Shown: positions 46,223 through 55,012 of the stretch, piece after piece
How the letters are laid out: the number at the start of each line of letters is the position of its first letter
Numbering within the stretch: the stretch's first letter is position 1
Assembly: GCF_013204855.1 (NCBI RefSeq)
Contig: NZ_JABMKZ010000024.1
Coordinates: 1-64,000 of the forward strand
DNA from: Paenibacillus alba
GTDB taxonomy: Bacteria > Bacillota > Bacilli > Paenibacillales > NBRC-103111
Length of the DNA stretch: 64,000 nucleotides
Reading direction: 5' to 3'
Notes under the pieces: generated by a model
What the model was told of the DNA's origin: nothing
The model's input: the letters and a program-made list of their open reading frames with translations, nothing else
Databases searched by the model: none
Program-made: the position numbers and the translations under genes

Positions 46223-47026
46223 TTAGGTGAGACGAACGATACCAAGGTTTGTTGTGGTGCCTTCTGCGACGAAAACTTCCTTCGTGAGCGCTCGGCGATC
46301 CGTGCCATAGGTAATCATTAGCTCTGTTTGAAAAGCTTGCACGCGATTTCCGCGAAAGGCGATAACAACCTCACCCCGTTCGGTTACGCGGGTTTCTTGA
46401 ACAGGCAGCAGCAAGGCTCCTCTAGTGAAGGCTTTGGTAAGCTTCCGCTCTAAACGAAACCGTTTCTGATGCTCCAACACCTCTGCGATGCGAATATACT
46501 CCTCAGAAGGCTTGGCCCCTCGGCCACGCAGTATGTAGGAATCACCTGCAGCAATCGTTCCTGTAAACGAACCGAGTGTCACTTCCATTGCGCCTTTTTC
46601 TGCTTGGTCTACCATTAATCGAGCCCGGGCGCATTCCTCTGTCAGAATTGTTGCCTGCAGCTGAGCATCCCGTATGGGAGAACCCGCCGCATTCTGCAGC
46701 ATAGCTCGGATCAGCCCGATGCCTTGGGAAAAAGGATAAGAAGGAAGCGGCTTCAATTGAATAATCTCTATGTAATTGTCAGTTCCTATGGTGATCAGAG
46801 ACTGTTCTTGAAAATAGTACTCGCTGGTTACAGTTAAACGATAATCACCAGGCGGCAAATCATTGAATATATAGGAACCATTCGACTTGCTGATTGCTTT
46901 CGAACGGGTGCCTTCGAGATAAACGGTGGTGGTATTGCCAAGAGGGGTTTTGGAGGTGCTTGCATCGATGACGTACACAACAAGGGAGACGCGGTTTTTG
47001 AATTGCGATACACGAATATGGTCCAC
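46223..47026 (-). CDS. Ig-like (carboxypeptidase-regulatory) accessory protein of the injection system
   Basis: The 267-residue protein has an N-terminal carboxypeptidase-regulatory-like beta-sandwich (about 5-90: VSLVVYVIDASTSKTPLGNT, SNGSYIFNDLPPGDYRLTVT). Two further beta-rich segments follow, with no recognised domain. There is no signal peptide. It lies between the DUF4255 tail-terminator gene (12-bp gap) and the sheath, a place where canonical afp clusters have no gene. It may decorate the cap end or collar of the particle (inference). Confidence 0.72.
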   Translation of the reverse strand: MDHIRVSQFKNRVSLVVYVIDASTSKTPLGNTTTVYLEGTRSKAISKSNGSYIFNDLPPGDYRLTVTSEYYFQEQSLITIGTDNYIEIIQLKPLPSYPFSQGIGLIRAMLQNAAGSPIRDAQLQATILTEECARARLMVDQAEKGAMEVTLGSFTGTIAAGDSYILRGRGAKPSEEYIRIAEVLEHQKRFRLERKLTKAFTRGALLLPVQETRVTERGEVVIAFRGNRVQAFQTELMITYGTDRRALTKEVFVAEGTTTNLGIVRLT

Positions 47027-47038
47027 AACCTAACCCTC

Positions 47039-47656
47039 CTAACCTTGGATACGAAAATCGGTTTCTGAAACCCTTTTGGTCGTTCGAATGCGCGTTGAAT
47101 CAATGTTTACAGGCCCAACTGTGTAGCTGACTGAGAGTCGGTAAGGGGTTTCAGCGAAATTCCATAAATTCAACATACTCTCTCCCTTAAGAGGGTCCAT
47201 CACAATACGCACTTCTTCATCTTGCTCGGCTAGGGTTCCTACGGTCATCGAACCTCGAAGTACGGAATGATCATAAAGCACTTGCATCGCTCTGCCTATG
47301 ATCCGATGCTCATCCAACGCTCTGGATTGAAGCTCGGCTGGGGATTGTACCGTCAGCAAAAAGCTGAGATCTACCACCATAGGCGGAAACTGAATTTCAT
47401 TCGTCCCTCGGGCAATCATATGTGTGCGACGATTATCACCGCTTTCGCGAATGTTGTACAAATAAAGAGATAAGTAAAAATCACCTTTATCGACAGGCGA
47501 AGCGAGCCCAATCATCTCTGGTTGGGGAATGGGATCCGGGGTCATGTTTTCTCTAAGCAGCTTGACTAAAGATGCACTTACATCAGCAATTACCGAATAA
47601 TCGCCTATGGGATTCACTTCCTGCCTCAAAATACCTAATTCATGTGTTGAAACCAT
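47039..47656 (-). CDS. DUF4255 tail-terminator protein (Afp16/Pvc16-like)
   Basis: The 205-residue protein matches the Pvc16 N-terminal family: DYSVIADVSASLVKLLRENM, DKGDFYLSLYLYNIRESGDN and MVVDLSFLLTVQSPAELQSR, with DEHRIIGRAMQVLYDHSVLRG following. Afp16 caps the tube and stops elongation. Here it is at the promoter-proximal end of the structural operon rather than at the distal end as in Serratia afp. The start has no strong ribosome binding site. Confidence 0.9.
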   Translation of the reverse strand: MVSTHELGILRQEVNPIGDYSVIADVSASLVKLLRENMTPDPIPQPEMIGLASPVDKGDFYLSLYLYNIRESGDNRRTHMIARGTNEIQFPPMVVDLSFLLTVQSPAELQSRALDEHRIIGRAMQVLYDHSVLRGSMTVGTLAEQDEEVRIVMDPLKGESMLNLWNFAETPYRLSVSYTVGPVNIDSTRIRTTKRVSETDFRIQG

Positions 47657-47824
47657 GGGGAATATGTCACATTGTGTACCTTTTTCTATTATAATTGCAA
47701 ATTGCTAGGATGACTATAGCGATTATTTAAGAGTTTCGTGAAAGATGGAAAATACCTTACATGAGATTTTATTTTCTGCCCGAACATGCTTCATGCGCGG
47801 TGCCACCCAATCCCTAGGTAGACA

Positions 47825-47870
47825 AAAGAACCTCCCAAACCACTTGGATCCGTGGAATTGGAGGTTCTTT
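47825..47870. terminator. Strong inverted repeat between ATPase and structural operon
   Basis: An 11-bp perfect stem (AAAGAACCTCC/GGAGGTTCTTT) with an inner CCAC/GTGG pair lies in the 47657-48172 gap. The minus-strand copy ends TTCTTTTGTC, a weak T run. It could terminate or attenuate transcription from the ATPase gene into the structural genes. Confidence 0.5.
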
Positions 47871-47922
47871 GACACTTTATATGTCGGAAAGGGGACTGAA
47901 GATGCCTGAGGCTGCCTGAAAG

Positions 47923-48098
47923 GGAACTGCGATCCGCTATATGCGGGTTATCAGGTGAAATGGGCAGCGAATGGGAACTACGGTACGCTAATTGCTCCAA
48001 AAAGCACGTTTCAGAGGGAAACGTAAGCGAATAGCGTATCGTAGTTCCGTTTGAACTGGAAATAGGCCATTTTCAGGCAAATAGCGTAACCTAGTTCC
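47923..48098 (+). repeat. Family-A element inside the injection-system cluster
   Basis: Two forward units (47923, GGAACTGCGATCCGCTATAT; 47974) and two inverted units (48029, 48079) lie here. The palindrome cores are centred at about 47929, 47980, 48042 and 48092 (51, 62, 50). It separates the ATPase from the DUF4255 gene. Confidence 0.9.
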
Positions 48099-48172
48099 GC
48101 TTCACGCTCCGAGGAGCACTGTTGTGCTCACATTAATGACGCTGCATTGCATTCATACTATCGCCCCATGCC

Positions 48173-50371
48173 TCAATACTCTTCCCATTCTTGTCGAGCC
48201 AAAATTTTACCGGATTTCTGCAATTCGTGCCGGATCGATTTGATGATATGCTGCATGCGAATGGATTGACCCGCTTCAGCAGCCAAAAATGCCGATGAAA
48301 CCACCACATTTTTAATATTTCCCCCGGCAATTTCATAGCGCTGCGCCAAATATTTGAAATCGACGTCGTCGCTAAGAGGGGCTGCTGCCGGAAACATCGC
48401 CTGCCAAATCTTTTCACGGTATTCGCTATCCGGAAAAGGAAACTTAATCACATAATTGATCCGCCGCAGAAAGGCTTCATCAATATTATTTAAGAGATTC
48501 GTCGCCAGCACGGTGATCCCCTGATACTCTTCCATCTTCTGAAGCAGATAGGCCGTTTCGATATTCGCATACTTGTCATGCGAATCCTTCACTTCCGAGC
48601 GTTTCCCAAACAGCGCATCGGTTTCATCGAAGAACAGCACCGCATTGCTGAGCTGCGCCTCCTCGAAGATTTCGTGCAGGTTCTTCTCGGTCTCGCCAAT
48701 GTATTTACTGATCACCTGCGAGAGATCAACCTTGTAAAGCTCGAGCTGCAGGTCGCCGGCCACAACCTGCGCAGACATCGTCTTCCCTGTGCCCGGCGGG
48801 CCGGCGAACAGCATGCTGAGCCCCTTGCCGTAGGCCAGCTTCTTTTCGAAGCCCCAATCGCCGTAGACGACGCCGCGATATTTCACTTGATTGCAAGCGT
48901 TGCGCAGCTGATCCTTCTGCTCGGGCGGGAGGACAATGTCCTCCCACCCATAGCGCGGCTCAATGCGCGTCGCTTTGCGCTCGAGCTTATGCTGCACCTG
49001 CTGGTAGCATGCTTTGTAGAGCGCATCGACCCGCAGCGGCGCAGCGGCGGGGCTTTCCCCTCCCGCCTGCCAGGCAGAGTACCCGCGAGCCAGCGTCAGC
49101 GCGCGGCGAATCTGTCCTGGGGTGAAGCGGAATTTGCCGCTCATCACCGCGAAGTCGATGTCCGCGCTCACGCCAAGCTCGCGCGCGAATGCCGTCCAGA
49201 GGCGCTCACGCCCGCCCTCGTCCGGCACTTGCAGTTCATGCTCAAGGAGCAGCCGCTCCTTGGGCTTCCAGCTCTGCCGGTTGTACTTCCCGGCGAGCAG
49301 AAACACCATGCCGCCGTAGCCGTCCAGCAGCTCGTGAAACCGTCCGAGCCGCTGCTGCGCCGCCAAATCCGGCTCCTCTGGGTAAAGCACCTCCAGCCGT
49401 GTGAAGCACAGCACGGCCTGGTGCAGGATCGCCTCGCGAATAATCACGCTCAGCTGCTCTTCCAGGCTCACGGCGTGCAAAAGCACGTCCGCCAGATCAA
49501 CCAGCAGCAGCGGCTTCTTGAAGAAGCGGCTGAGGTGCATGACCTGCAGCTTCTTGCCAGCGCCCGCGTTCCCCCACACGTGGAACGCGAGCCGCTTGCG
49601 CTCAGCTGCCGGCGACTGCAGCATCTCGCCGATGAAGCCTCGCAGCCGCAGCTGAAAATCCTCATGGACGAGCATAGGCGCCAGCTCGTCATCCGGGTAA
49701 ATCATCTGAACCGCCGGCTTCAGCTTCGGATCCACTTCACCGGAATCCATCAGAAAGGTAATGATTCTCTTATCGAGCAGCAGCGGCTTGGACAATAACG
49801 ACTGACTGCTGTTTGGCTGCTCGTCCCTATGAAGAAGGTAACGAGCCAGTCTGCCTTCCGGGGCCATGAAGGTGGTGCGGGCTGCCCGCATTTCCTCCGG
49901 TTGGCTGCAGGCTATTTGTAGAGCCAAACTGATATTCGGTGTTTTGCTAGTCAAATCATCTTGCAGAAAACCGAAAATCCGCTCGTATTTGCGATCCAGC
50001 TCCACAGCCAGTCCGAGCATCACGAACCGCTCTTCTACCAGAGAAAGTCCGAAAACTGAAGTGATATAGGACAGAGGAAGGAACACGCCGGTCTCCCTGC
50101 TTTTGACCAGACGCTCTGCAACGAATGTCTCTAAATCCCCTATTGCTGTTAGAATCTGACGCTCTTCCTCGTCTATCTCCGTCTGCTCGCCAATCCCGCC
50201 CACCAAACGGATGAATTCATCTTCGGACACAAACATCCCACGAAACGAATCTGTTTGCGGATCTGGGGTTAGCTTTTGACGGCGTTTATATAGAAGCTCT
50301 AGCTTTTTATCCAACAAAGCAAGCTCGTCTTTATAATGTTCCCATGCATGGATATACCCTTGAACTGCCAT
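48173..50371 (-). CDS. AAA+ ATPase of the injection system (Afp15-like)
   Basis: The 732-residue protein has a long N-terminal part, a degenerate first ATPase-like region (VWGNAGAGKKLQVMHLSRFF, about 266-285) and an intact C-terminal AAA+ domain. The latter has Walker A GPPGTGKT (about 517-524), Walker B AVLFFDETDALFG, sensor ITVLATNLLNNIDEAFLRRI and an arginine finger. Afp15 is needed for particle assembly in Afp/PVC systems. It is the first gene of the cluster and is separated from the rest by 516 bp containing a family-A element and a hairpin, so it may be transcribed separately. Start ATG at 50371 after AGGAGGGCT. Confidence 0.93.
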   Translation of the reverse strand: MAVQGYIHAWEHYKDELALLDKKLELLYKRRQKLTPDPQTDSFRGMFVSEDEFIRLVGGIGEQTEIDEEERQILTAIGDLETFVAERLVKSRETGVFLPLSYITSVFGLSLVEERFVMLGLAVELDRKYERIFGFLQDDLTSKTPNISLALQIACSQPEEMRAARTTFMAPEGRLARYLLHRDEQPNSSQSLLSKPLLLDKRIITFLMDSGEVDPKLKPAVQMIYPDDELAPMLVHEDFQLRLRGFIGEMLQSPAAERKRLAFHVWGNAGAGKKLQVMHLSRFFKKPLLLVDLADVLLHAVSLEEQLSVIIREAILHQAVLCFTRLEVLYPEEPDLAAQQRLGRFHELLDGYGGMVFLLAGKYNRQSWKPKERLLLEHELQVPDEGGRERLWTAFARELGVSADIDFAVMSGKFRFTPGQIRRALTLARGYSAWQAGGESPAAAPLRVDALYKACYQQVQHKLERKATRIEPRYGWEDIVLPPEQKDQLRNACNQVKYRGVVYGDWGFEKKLAYGKGLSMLFAGPPGTGKTMSAQVVAGDLQLELYKVDLSQVISKYIGETEKNLHEIFEEAQLSNAVLFFDETDALFGKRSEVKDSHDKYANIETAYLLQKMEEYQGITVLATNLLNNIDEAFLRRINYVIKFPFPDSEYREKIWQAMFPAAAPLSDDVDFKYLAQRYEIAGGNIKNVVVSSAFLAAEAGQSIRMQHIIKSIRHELQKSGKILARQEWEEY

Positions 50372-50499
50372 AGCCCTCCTGAATGACTCTCTATTTTCAT
50401 TGCTTGCCTAAATGGGGTGTTATTCTTTACAATGATCTGATAAGGCACAAAACGTTTTTCCAATAACTGCTACCTTGAAAGGAAAGTGGCCTTCCTCCG

Positions 50500-51591
50500 A
50501 TGGAACAACTTCCGGCGAATGATCATATTTGGAATCGTAAGCTAATACATCTTCTATGGTGGATCCTGCTCATCTATGAAGTAGCCGCTATGATTGGATT
50601 TTTCTTTGATTTGTATGATCAGCCTGCACAGTGGCACATCAGCTTCATGCAATTTCAAGTCATCCCGACTTGCTTGCAGCTTTCCCTCATGGGAGCTGGT
50701 TATCTAGCTGTCCGCTATCTGAAACAATACAGTGATTTTATCATGATTATATGGACCATGACCACGGTTAGTATTTATATCATCTGTATTCCTGAACTCT
50801 CGAAAAGCTATGAATTACTTAGCATTCCTATTATTATGGCATCTATCTATTTTCAGAAAAAATATATTATCTTCGCTTATAGTTTAGGCATGATGTATTT
50901 AATCGCCTTATTGTTTAACCAGGTTAATAATGACATAACGATTACCCCTTATGAAATCATTGTCTCCATAACGGTTGTCACCTCAACGGCGCTCGTCTGT
51001 TTCGCTATCATGAACAAAGGCTTGGCCCTTATTACGCTGCTCAAAGAATCTGTCGTTCGCGAGCAGGATCTACTCATTCGAAATGTGATGATCGATCGGC
51101 TTTCCAAAGTTGATGCGCTCACTGAACTTTTCAATCACCGCTCTTTTCAAGACCATACCGATCATCTGATTTCACATATGCCCTTTGATACTCCCCTTGA
51201 GCTTGCGCTGATGGATATTGATAATTTCAAAAAAATTAATGATACCTACGGCCATTGGGTTGGGGATGTTGTGCTCAAAACCATTGGTACCCTACTGAAA
51301 GAAGTACTCGGACCCGACGATATGTCTTTCCGCTATGGCGGTGAGGAATTTGCGGTTCTGTTCGTGGGCAAATCACATAAGGAAGTAATGGAAGTGTGCG
51401 AAAAGCTCATGCAAATCATTCGCGAAACGGAAATCCCGGAGATGCCTGGTCAAGCCTTAACGATGAGTATCGGCCTCGCTCCCTATAATCGAAATACGAT
51501 GAAGAAAGCCTGGTTCCAACAGGTGGACGAGTGCTTGTACGTAGCCAAAAGAAACGGAAAAAACCGCATTCATGCGCATTTTTCACTATAA
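50500..51591 (+). CDS. Membrane diguanylate cyclase (GGDEF domain)
   Basis: The 363-residue protein has six predicted N-terminal helices (about 18-180) followed by a GGDEF domain. DALTELFNHRSFQDH opens the domain, DIDNFKKINDTYGHWVGD binds metal, and FRYGGEEFAVLF is the active-site loop (GGEEF variant, fully compatible with activity). No RxxD inhibitory site is evident five residues before the loop. It makes cyclic di-GMP in response to a membrane signal. It is divergent from the injection-system ATPase with a 128-bp shared promoter region. Confidence 0.92.
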   Translation: MEQLPANDHIWNRKLIHLLWWILLIYEVAAMIGFFFDLYDQPAQWHISFMQFQVIPTCLQLSLMGAGYLAVRYLKQYSDFIMIIWTMTTVSIYIICIPELSKSYELLSIPIIMASIYFQKKYIIFAYSLGMMYLIALLFNQVNNDITITPYEIIVSITVVTSTALVCFAIMNKGLALITLLKESVVREQDLLIRNVMIDRLSKVDALTELFNHRSFQDHTDHLISHMPFDTPLELALMDIDNFKKINDTYGHWVGDVVLKTIGTLLKEVLGPDDMSFRYGGEEFAVLFVGKSHKEVMEVCEKLMQIIRETEIPEMPGQALTMSIGLAPYNRNTMKKAWFQQVDECLYVAKRNGKNRIHAHFSL

Positions 51592-51641
51592 GACATAAGG
51601 TGCTTTTCAGTTAAACGACCCTATCGCAAAAAAACAAAAAA

Positions 51642-51694
51642 CCTCATACATGATTTTGGTGAATTCCGCCAATAATAGCCAAAATCAAATGAGG
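51642..51694 (+). promoter_or_regulatory. Hairpin sequestering the SRAP ribosome binding site
   Basis: CCTCATACATGATTTTGG (51642-51659) pairs with CCAAAATCAAATGAGG (51679-51694). The 3' arm ends in GAGG, which is the Shine-Dalgarno of the SRAP gene (ATG at 51703). On the minus strand the same hairpin is followed by TTTTTTGTTTTTTT and would act as a terminator. Confidence 0.6.
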
Positions 51695-51702
51695 TGATAA
51701 CG

Positions 51703-52350
51703 ATGTGCCATTCCATAGCTATGCTTGCTGACGTTAATGATATTATGAAACAATTCCGTATTGATCGGCTGCTCTCCTACAGCTCCAATCGTTATGAGGT
51801 GAAGCCGACGGAGTCGGTTTCCGCGGTCATGATGAACAAAAAGGGCGAACGTCTCCTTGATGAATTCCGTTGGGGATTAATGCCGTTCTGGGCCAAGGAT
51901 GCCGTCTGCGGGGAGCGCGATTCGATCTTCTCGAATCACGTATTCGAGCGAATCGTTAGAAAGCAGCGTTGTATTATTCCGTGCAGCAGCTTTTATGTGA
52001 GTGTGACAGAAGGCAAGGAAACTCAGTGGACTAGGTTCAAAATGCGCAGCGGCACGTTCGGCATCGCAGGTCTGTACGATGTTTGGCAAGCTCCGTCCGG
52101 CCAAGAGGAAATGCGCACTTGTATGATGTTGATGACGGATGCCAACTCTGTGGTCTCCCCTTATCATCGCCATATGCCTGCGATCCTCGATCAAGATCAA
52201 GCGGAGATGTGGCTTGCTCCTGAGCAGCGGGACAGCCGTCTACTTCGGTCGCTCCTTCGCCCTGTCGACGATCTTCTGATGGTCGCAAACGTGCTTTCTT
52301 CTCCGGAAGAAAAGCTGGATACGGGCTCCGATCTGAGTGTTTTTGCTTAA
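51703..52350 (+). CDS. Divergent SRAP (YedK/HMCES-like) protein
   Basis: I place the start at the ATG at 51703 so that Cys is residue 2 (MCHS), as required for the abasic-site crosslink in SRAP proteins. The 215-residue protein keeps the family core (FRWGLMPFWAKD, RCIIPCSSFYVS, IAGLYDVW, SPYHRHMPAIL, and the C-terminal VLSSPEEK in place of VNSP). Two positions differ: the usual NAR(A/V)ET is SNHVFE, and the catalytic Glu of FYEW is replaced (FYVS). His of HRHMP is retained. A role in shielding abasic DNA is likely by family, but activity may be altered. It is preceded by a ribosome-site hairpin and followed by a bidirectional terminator. Confidence 0.85.
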   Translation: MCHSIAMLADVNDIMKQFRIDRLLSYSSNRYEVKPTESVSAVMMNKKGERLLDEFRWGLMPFWAKDAVCGERDSIFSNHVFERIVRKQRCIIPCSSFYVSVTEGKETQWTRFKMRSGTFGIAGLYDVWQAPSGQEEMRTCMMLMTDANSVVSPYHRHMPAILDQDQAEMWLAPEQRDSRLLRSLLRPVDDLLMVANVLSSPEEKLDTGSDLSVFA

Positions 52351-52359
52351 AAAAACAAG

Positions 52360-52403
52360 AGCTGTCCTATAAGTAGATAAAACTACTTGAGGGCAGCTTT
52401 TTT
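52360..52403. terminator. Bidirectional terminator
   Basis: AGCTGTCC...AAGTAG pairs with CTACTT...GGGCAGCT, flanked by A5 on one side and T6 on the other. It serves the convergent SRAP and DUF1284 genes. Confidence 0.85.
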
Positions 52404-52428
52404 ACGGGTAGGAAAAGGGCAAGCCCTT

Positions 52429-52863
52429 TTATTTATTGTGCGGCACAGGCGGCAATTCGCCGCCTTCTCCAATCAAGCGCACGCCTTCCGCACATACGCC
52501 ATAAGGCTCCCAACGACATGTCGCGCAAAGCTGGCCGATATCCCCCGGCTTCACAAAATCGGCCACTTGGCCGCAAACCTCCGCCCAGCTGAGCTTCATG
52601 CCTACTTGCAGGCCAAGCCTTTCCACAATTTCCGCATCCCGTTCATAGACCGACCTGTTCTCACAATGCGCAACCTCATTCGCTGGATAAGCTGCGCAGA
52701 GATCGTCGGGTCCGAGAACGACTTGAATGATTGTCTCCGGCTGCTGGCGCAGTGTTTCATAAACGTCGGTCATATTCTCGCAAAATTCTTTGGAGTACCC
52801 CATGCCCCGGTAACCCAATAAACAAAGCAAGTGATGGCCTCTGAGTCCTATGGGCCCACTCAT
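52429..52863 (-). CDS. DUF1284 cysteine-rich protein
   Basis: The 144-residue protein begins with the DUF1284 signature LRGHHLLCLLGYRGMGYSKEF. Conserved cysteines follow (CENM, DDLCAAYP, HCEN, EVCG, CATC, VCAEG), suggesting an iron-sulfur site. Its function is unknown in the family. The start overlaps the Nudix stop by 4 bp (ATGA), so the two are translationally coupled. Confidence 0.85.
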   Translation of the reverse strand: MSGPIGLRGHHLLCLLGYRGMGYSKEFCENMTDVYETLRQQPETIIQVVLGPDDLCAAYPANEVAHCENRSVYERDAEIVERLGLQVGMKLSWAEVCGQVADFVKPGDIGQLCATCRWEPYGVCAEGVRLIGEGGELPPVPHNK

Positions 52864-53435
52864 TGAGCAGACACCTTCGGTACGCGATACAAGCCATATC
52901 CATCCATTTGGATGATGGGGTCTTCGTCTTCGACGAGTCCGGCCTGTGTGGAATGAAGAGCTACATCAATGAGCCAACGTGTAAAATCGGCCACTGGCAT
53001 AGTCTCCATCTCCTGCAAGCTAAAGAAGCCAGCCGCATCCACTTCAACACCGTCCGGAGTAGGCTCTCCGCTGATATAATCCAGTTCAAATGCAATGTAA
53101 ACATTATGTATGCTTCTAGGCAAATCGCGCACTGCAACCAAGCGTGTGACTTCTGCCTTAACACCGCACTCCTCCATCACCTCGCGCACAATCGTCTCTT
53201 GAATCAGCTCATGCTGCTCAATGTATCCGCCGGGGTTCGTCCATCGACCCTTGCCTGGCTCCTGTGCTCTGCGTACAAGCAGGATTTTCTCATCCTTCAT
53301 CACCAGCGCACCCACGCCAATGCTGTAGTTGCCCCAATGCACAAAGCTGCAAACCGTACAGGCTCTGCGTACCGTGCCATCCACATCGCGCGATTCCATT
53401 GCGGCTCCGCAAGTCATACAAAATTTAGCTTCCAT
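52860..53435 (-). CDS. Nudix hydrolase with N-terminal zinc ribbon
   Basis: The 191-residue protein starts with a zinc ribbon (CMTCGAAME, RRACTVCSFVHW), as in NADH pyrophosphatase-like Nudix enzymes. The Nudix box follows as GYIEQHELIQETIVREVMEECG (about 69-90), with all metal-binding glutamates present. The substrate is not determinable. Coupled to the DUF1284 gene downstream. Confidence 0.92.
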   Translation of the reverse strand: MEAKFCMTCGAAMESRDVDGTVRRACTVCSFVHWGNYSIGVGALVMKDEKILLVRRAQEPGKGRWTNPGGYIEQHELIQETIVREVMEECGVKAEVTRLVAVRDLPRSIHNVYIAFELDYISGEPTPDGVEVDAAGFFSLQEMETMPVADFTRWLIDVALHSTQAGLVEDEDPIIQMDGYGLYRVPKVSAQ

Positions 53436-53524
53436 CTATCTCATCTCCAACTTCCTAGATTCATCTGTTCTTTAAGCTTACTGCTTCAAGTGGACAATAG
53501 GCAACTCCCATTTCGGAAGACAAT

Positions 53525-53582
53525 AAAAAAGCACACAGCGGCTACCTAGGAAATAACATGCCCAGAACTGCCGCTGTATGCT
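53525..53582 (-). terminator. Terminator of the 53591 permease gene
   Basis: GCATACAGCGGC and GCCGCTGTGTGC form a 12-bp stem with one G-T pair and a 27-nt loop, then TTTTTTATTG on the minus strand. Confidence 0.8.
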
Positions 53583-53590
53583 TACTCCGT

Positions 53591-55012
53591 TTATACCAGA
53601 AACATCGCCACGACCGTCGTCACGCCGAGGCCGATGAGCACAGGCTTCAGATTCCGTCTTGCAAGCTCGAACGGACTGACGCCGCAAATCGCCGCGGCCG
53701 GAATGAGCGCCCACGGAATCAAGGTGCCGCCGCCGACCCAGATGGCGGCCACTTGCCCGAGCGCGGTTAACACAGCCGCGCCAGAGCCGATTGCCGTCGC
53801 GAAGAGCTGGGCAATCGAGCCCGCGAGGGAGATGCCGGAGAAGCCGGAGCCGTCGAGACCGGTAATCGCGCCGACGACGGTGAGCGTCACGGCGCCAACC
53901 GCGCCGTTCAGGGGAACATGCCCCGCCAGTGCAACGCCGAGATCGTTCACGATCCCGTGCGACCCTTCGGGCAGTATTTTACCGAAGAGCTCCGTAAAAG
54001 CCGAGTCGCCAAGGTAGAAAAAAGCCGCAATCGGAATAACGGGGCCGAACACTTTGAAACCGAATACAAAACCTTCGATGAGGTAAGAAGTCGTTTGTTC
54101 CAGACCTTGATTGCGGTGCGCGAGCAGCGTTACTGCAATCAAGATGAACACAGCAGTGCCGCCAACGAGCGCAGTGGCATCTCCGCCTTGCAGATGAAGC
54201 GCGAACATCGCCACGACGTCCAGAGCGAAAAGCAGCGGGATAAGGATCGCCAGTGTCTTTTTCACCTTAGGCGTTAAGCTAACCTGCGCTTTTTCGTCTG
54301 AGGCAAGGAGCGAGCCGCTATCCCCTGTGCCGCTTGCTACAAGACCATCCCGCCATGTCCCGTTCCTGATGTCCCGGCGCATCATCCAAAATGCCGTGAC
54401 CGTCGTCACCAGTCCCATCACGATCACAAGCGGAATGCTGGCCTCCATGACCGAGCTAACCGGCAATCCGGCTGCATCTGCTGTTAGCTTGGGCGCTCCT
54501 TGAATAATATAATCTCCCGATAGCGCAATCCCATGGCCGAACAAGTTCATCGCCATCGCTGCACCTAATGCAGGCAAACCAACACGAACCGCCACCGGAA
54601 GCAGGACCGCTCCAATCAAAGCCACTCCAGGTGAAGGCCAGAAAAACCATGAGGTCACCATCATGATGATCCCAATTCCCCAGAAAGCAAGTGCCGGTGT
54701 GCGCAGAAACCGGGTCAACGGGGCTACCATCGCTTCATTGATGCCCGTTCGAATGAGCACCCTGCTCATCGCCACAACAATGGAGATGATCATGATCGTA
54801 CCCATCAGTTCTTTCGTTGCATACAGAAAACTGTTGAAAATTCCGGACACCGAACCGCTCAACGTTTCAGTGGCCAGTAAACCCAGAGCAAATATACCGA
54901 CTACACAAATCATCGTCGTATCTCTTCGCTTGATCAAAAGCGCAAGAATAAAACCAATAAATACGAGATAGACCCAATGAATCGGCAATAATTGAATCTC
55001 CACTCGAATCAC
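53591..55012 (-). CDS. Multispanning permease, substrate unknown
   Basis: The membrane protein has about 473 residues and 11-12 predicted helices. It contains two re-entrant-like glycine-rich segments (GHGIALSGDYIIQGAPKLTA near 165 and GLDGSGFSGISLAGSIAQL near 380). The fold looks like the ion-transporter superfamily (DcuC/GntP/NhaC-like), but I cannot name the family with confidence. The start is uncertain: a GTG at 55012 is used, with GTGs at 55036 and 55003 as alternatives around an AGAGGA site. It stands alone with its own terminator. Confidence 0.65.
   Translation of the reverse strand: MIRVEIQLLPIHWVYLVFIGFILALLIKRRDTTMICVVGIFALGLLATETLSGSVSGIFNSFLYATKELMGTIMIISIVVAMSRVLIRTGINEAMVAPLTRFLRTPALAFWGIGIIMMVTSWFFWPSPGVALIGAVLLPVAVRVGLPALGAAMAMNLFGHGIALSGDYIIQGAPKLTADAAGLPVSSVMEASIPLVIVMGLVTTVTAFWMMRRDIRNGTWRDGLVASGTGDSGSLLASDEKAQVSLTPKVKKTLAILIPLLFALDVVAMFALHLQGGDATALVGGTAVFILIAVTLLAHRNQGLEQTTSYLIEGFVFGFKVFGPVIPIAAFFYLGDSAFTELFGKILPEGSHGIVNDLGVALAGHVPLNGAVGAVTLTVVGAITGLDGSGFSGISLAGSIAQLFATAIGSGAAVLTALGQVAAIWVGGGTLIPWALIPAAAICGVSPFELARRNLKPVLIGLGVTTVVAMFLV

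Noticed and set aside
25841..50371. Prophage
   Set aside because: No terminase, portal, capsid, integrase, holin or lysin; an AAA+ ATPase and DUF4255 protein are specific to extracellular injection systems.
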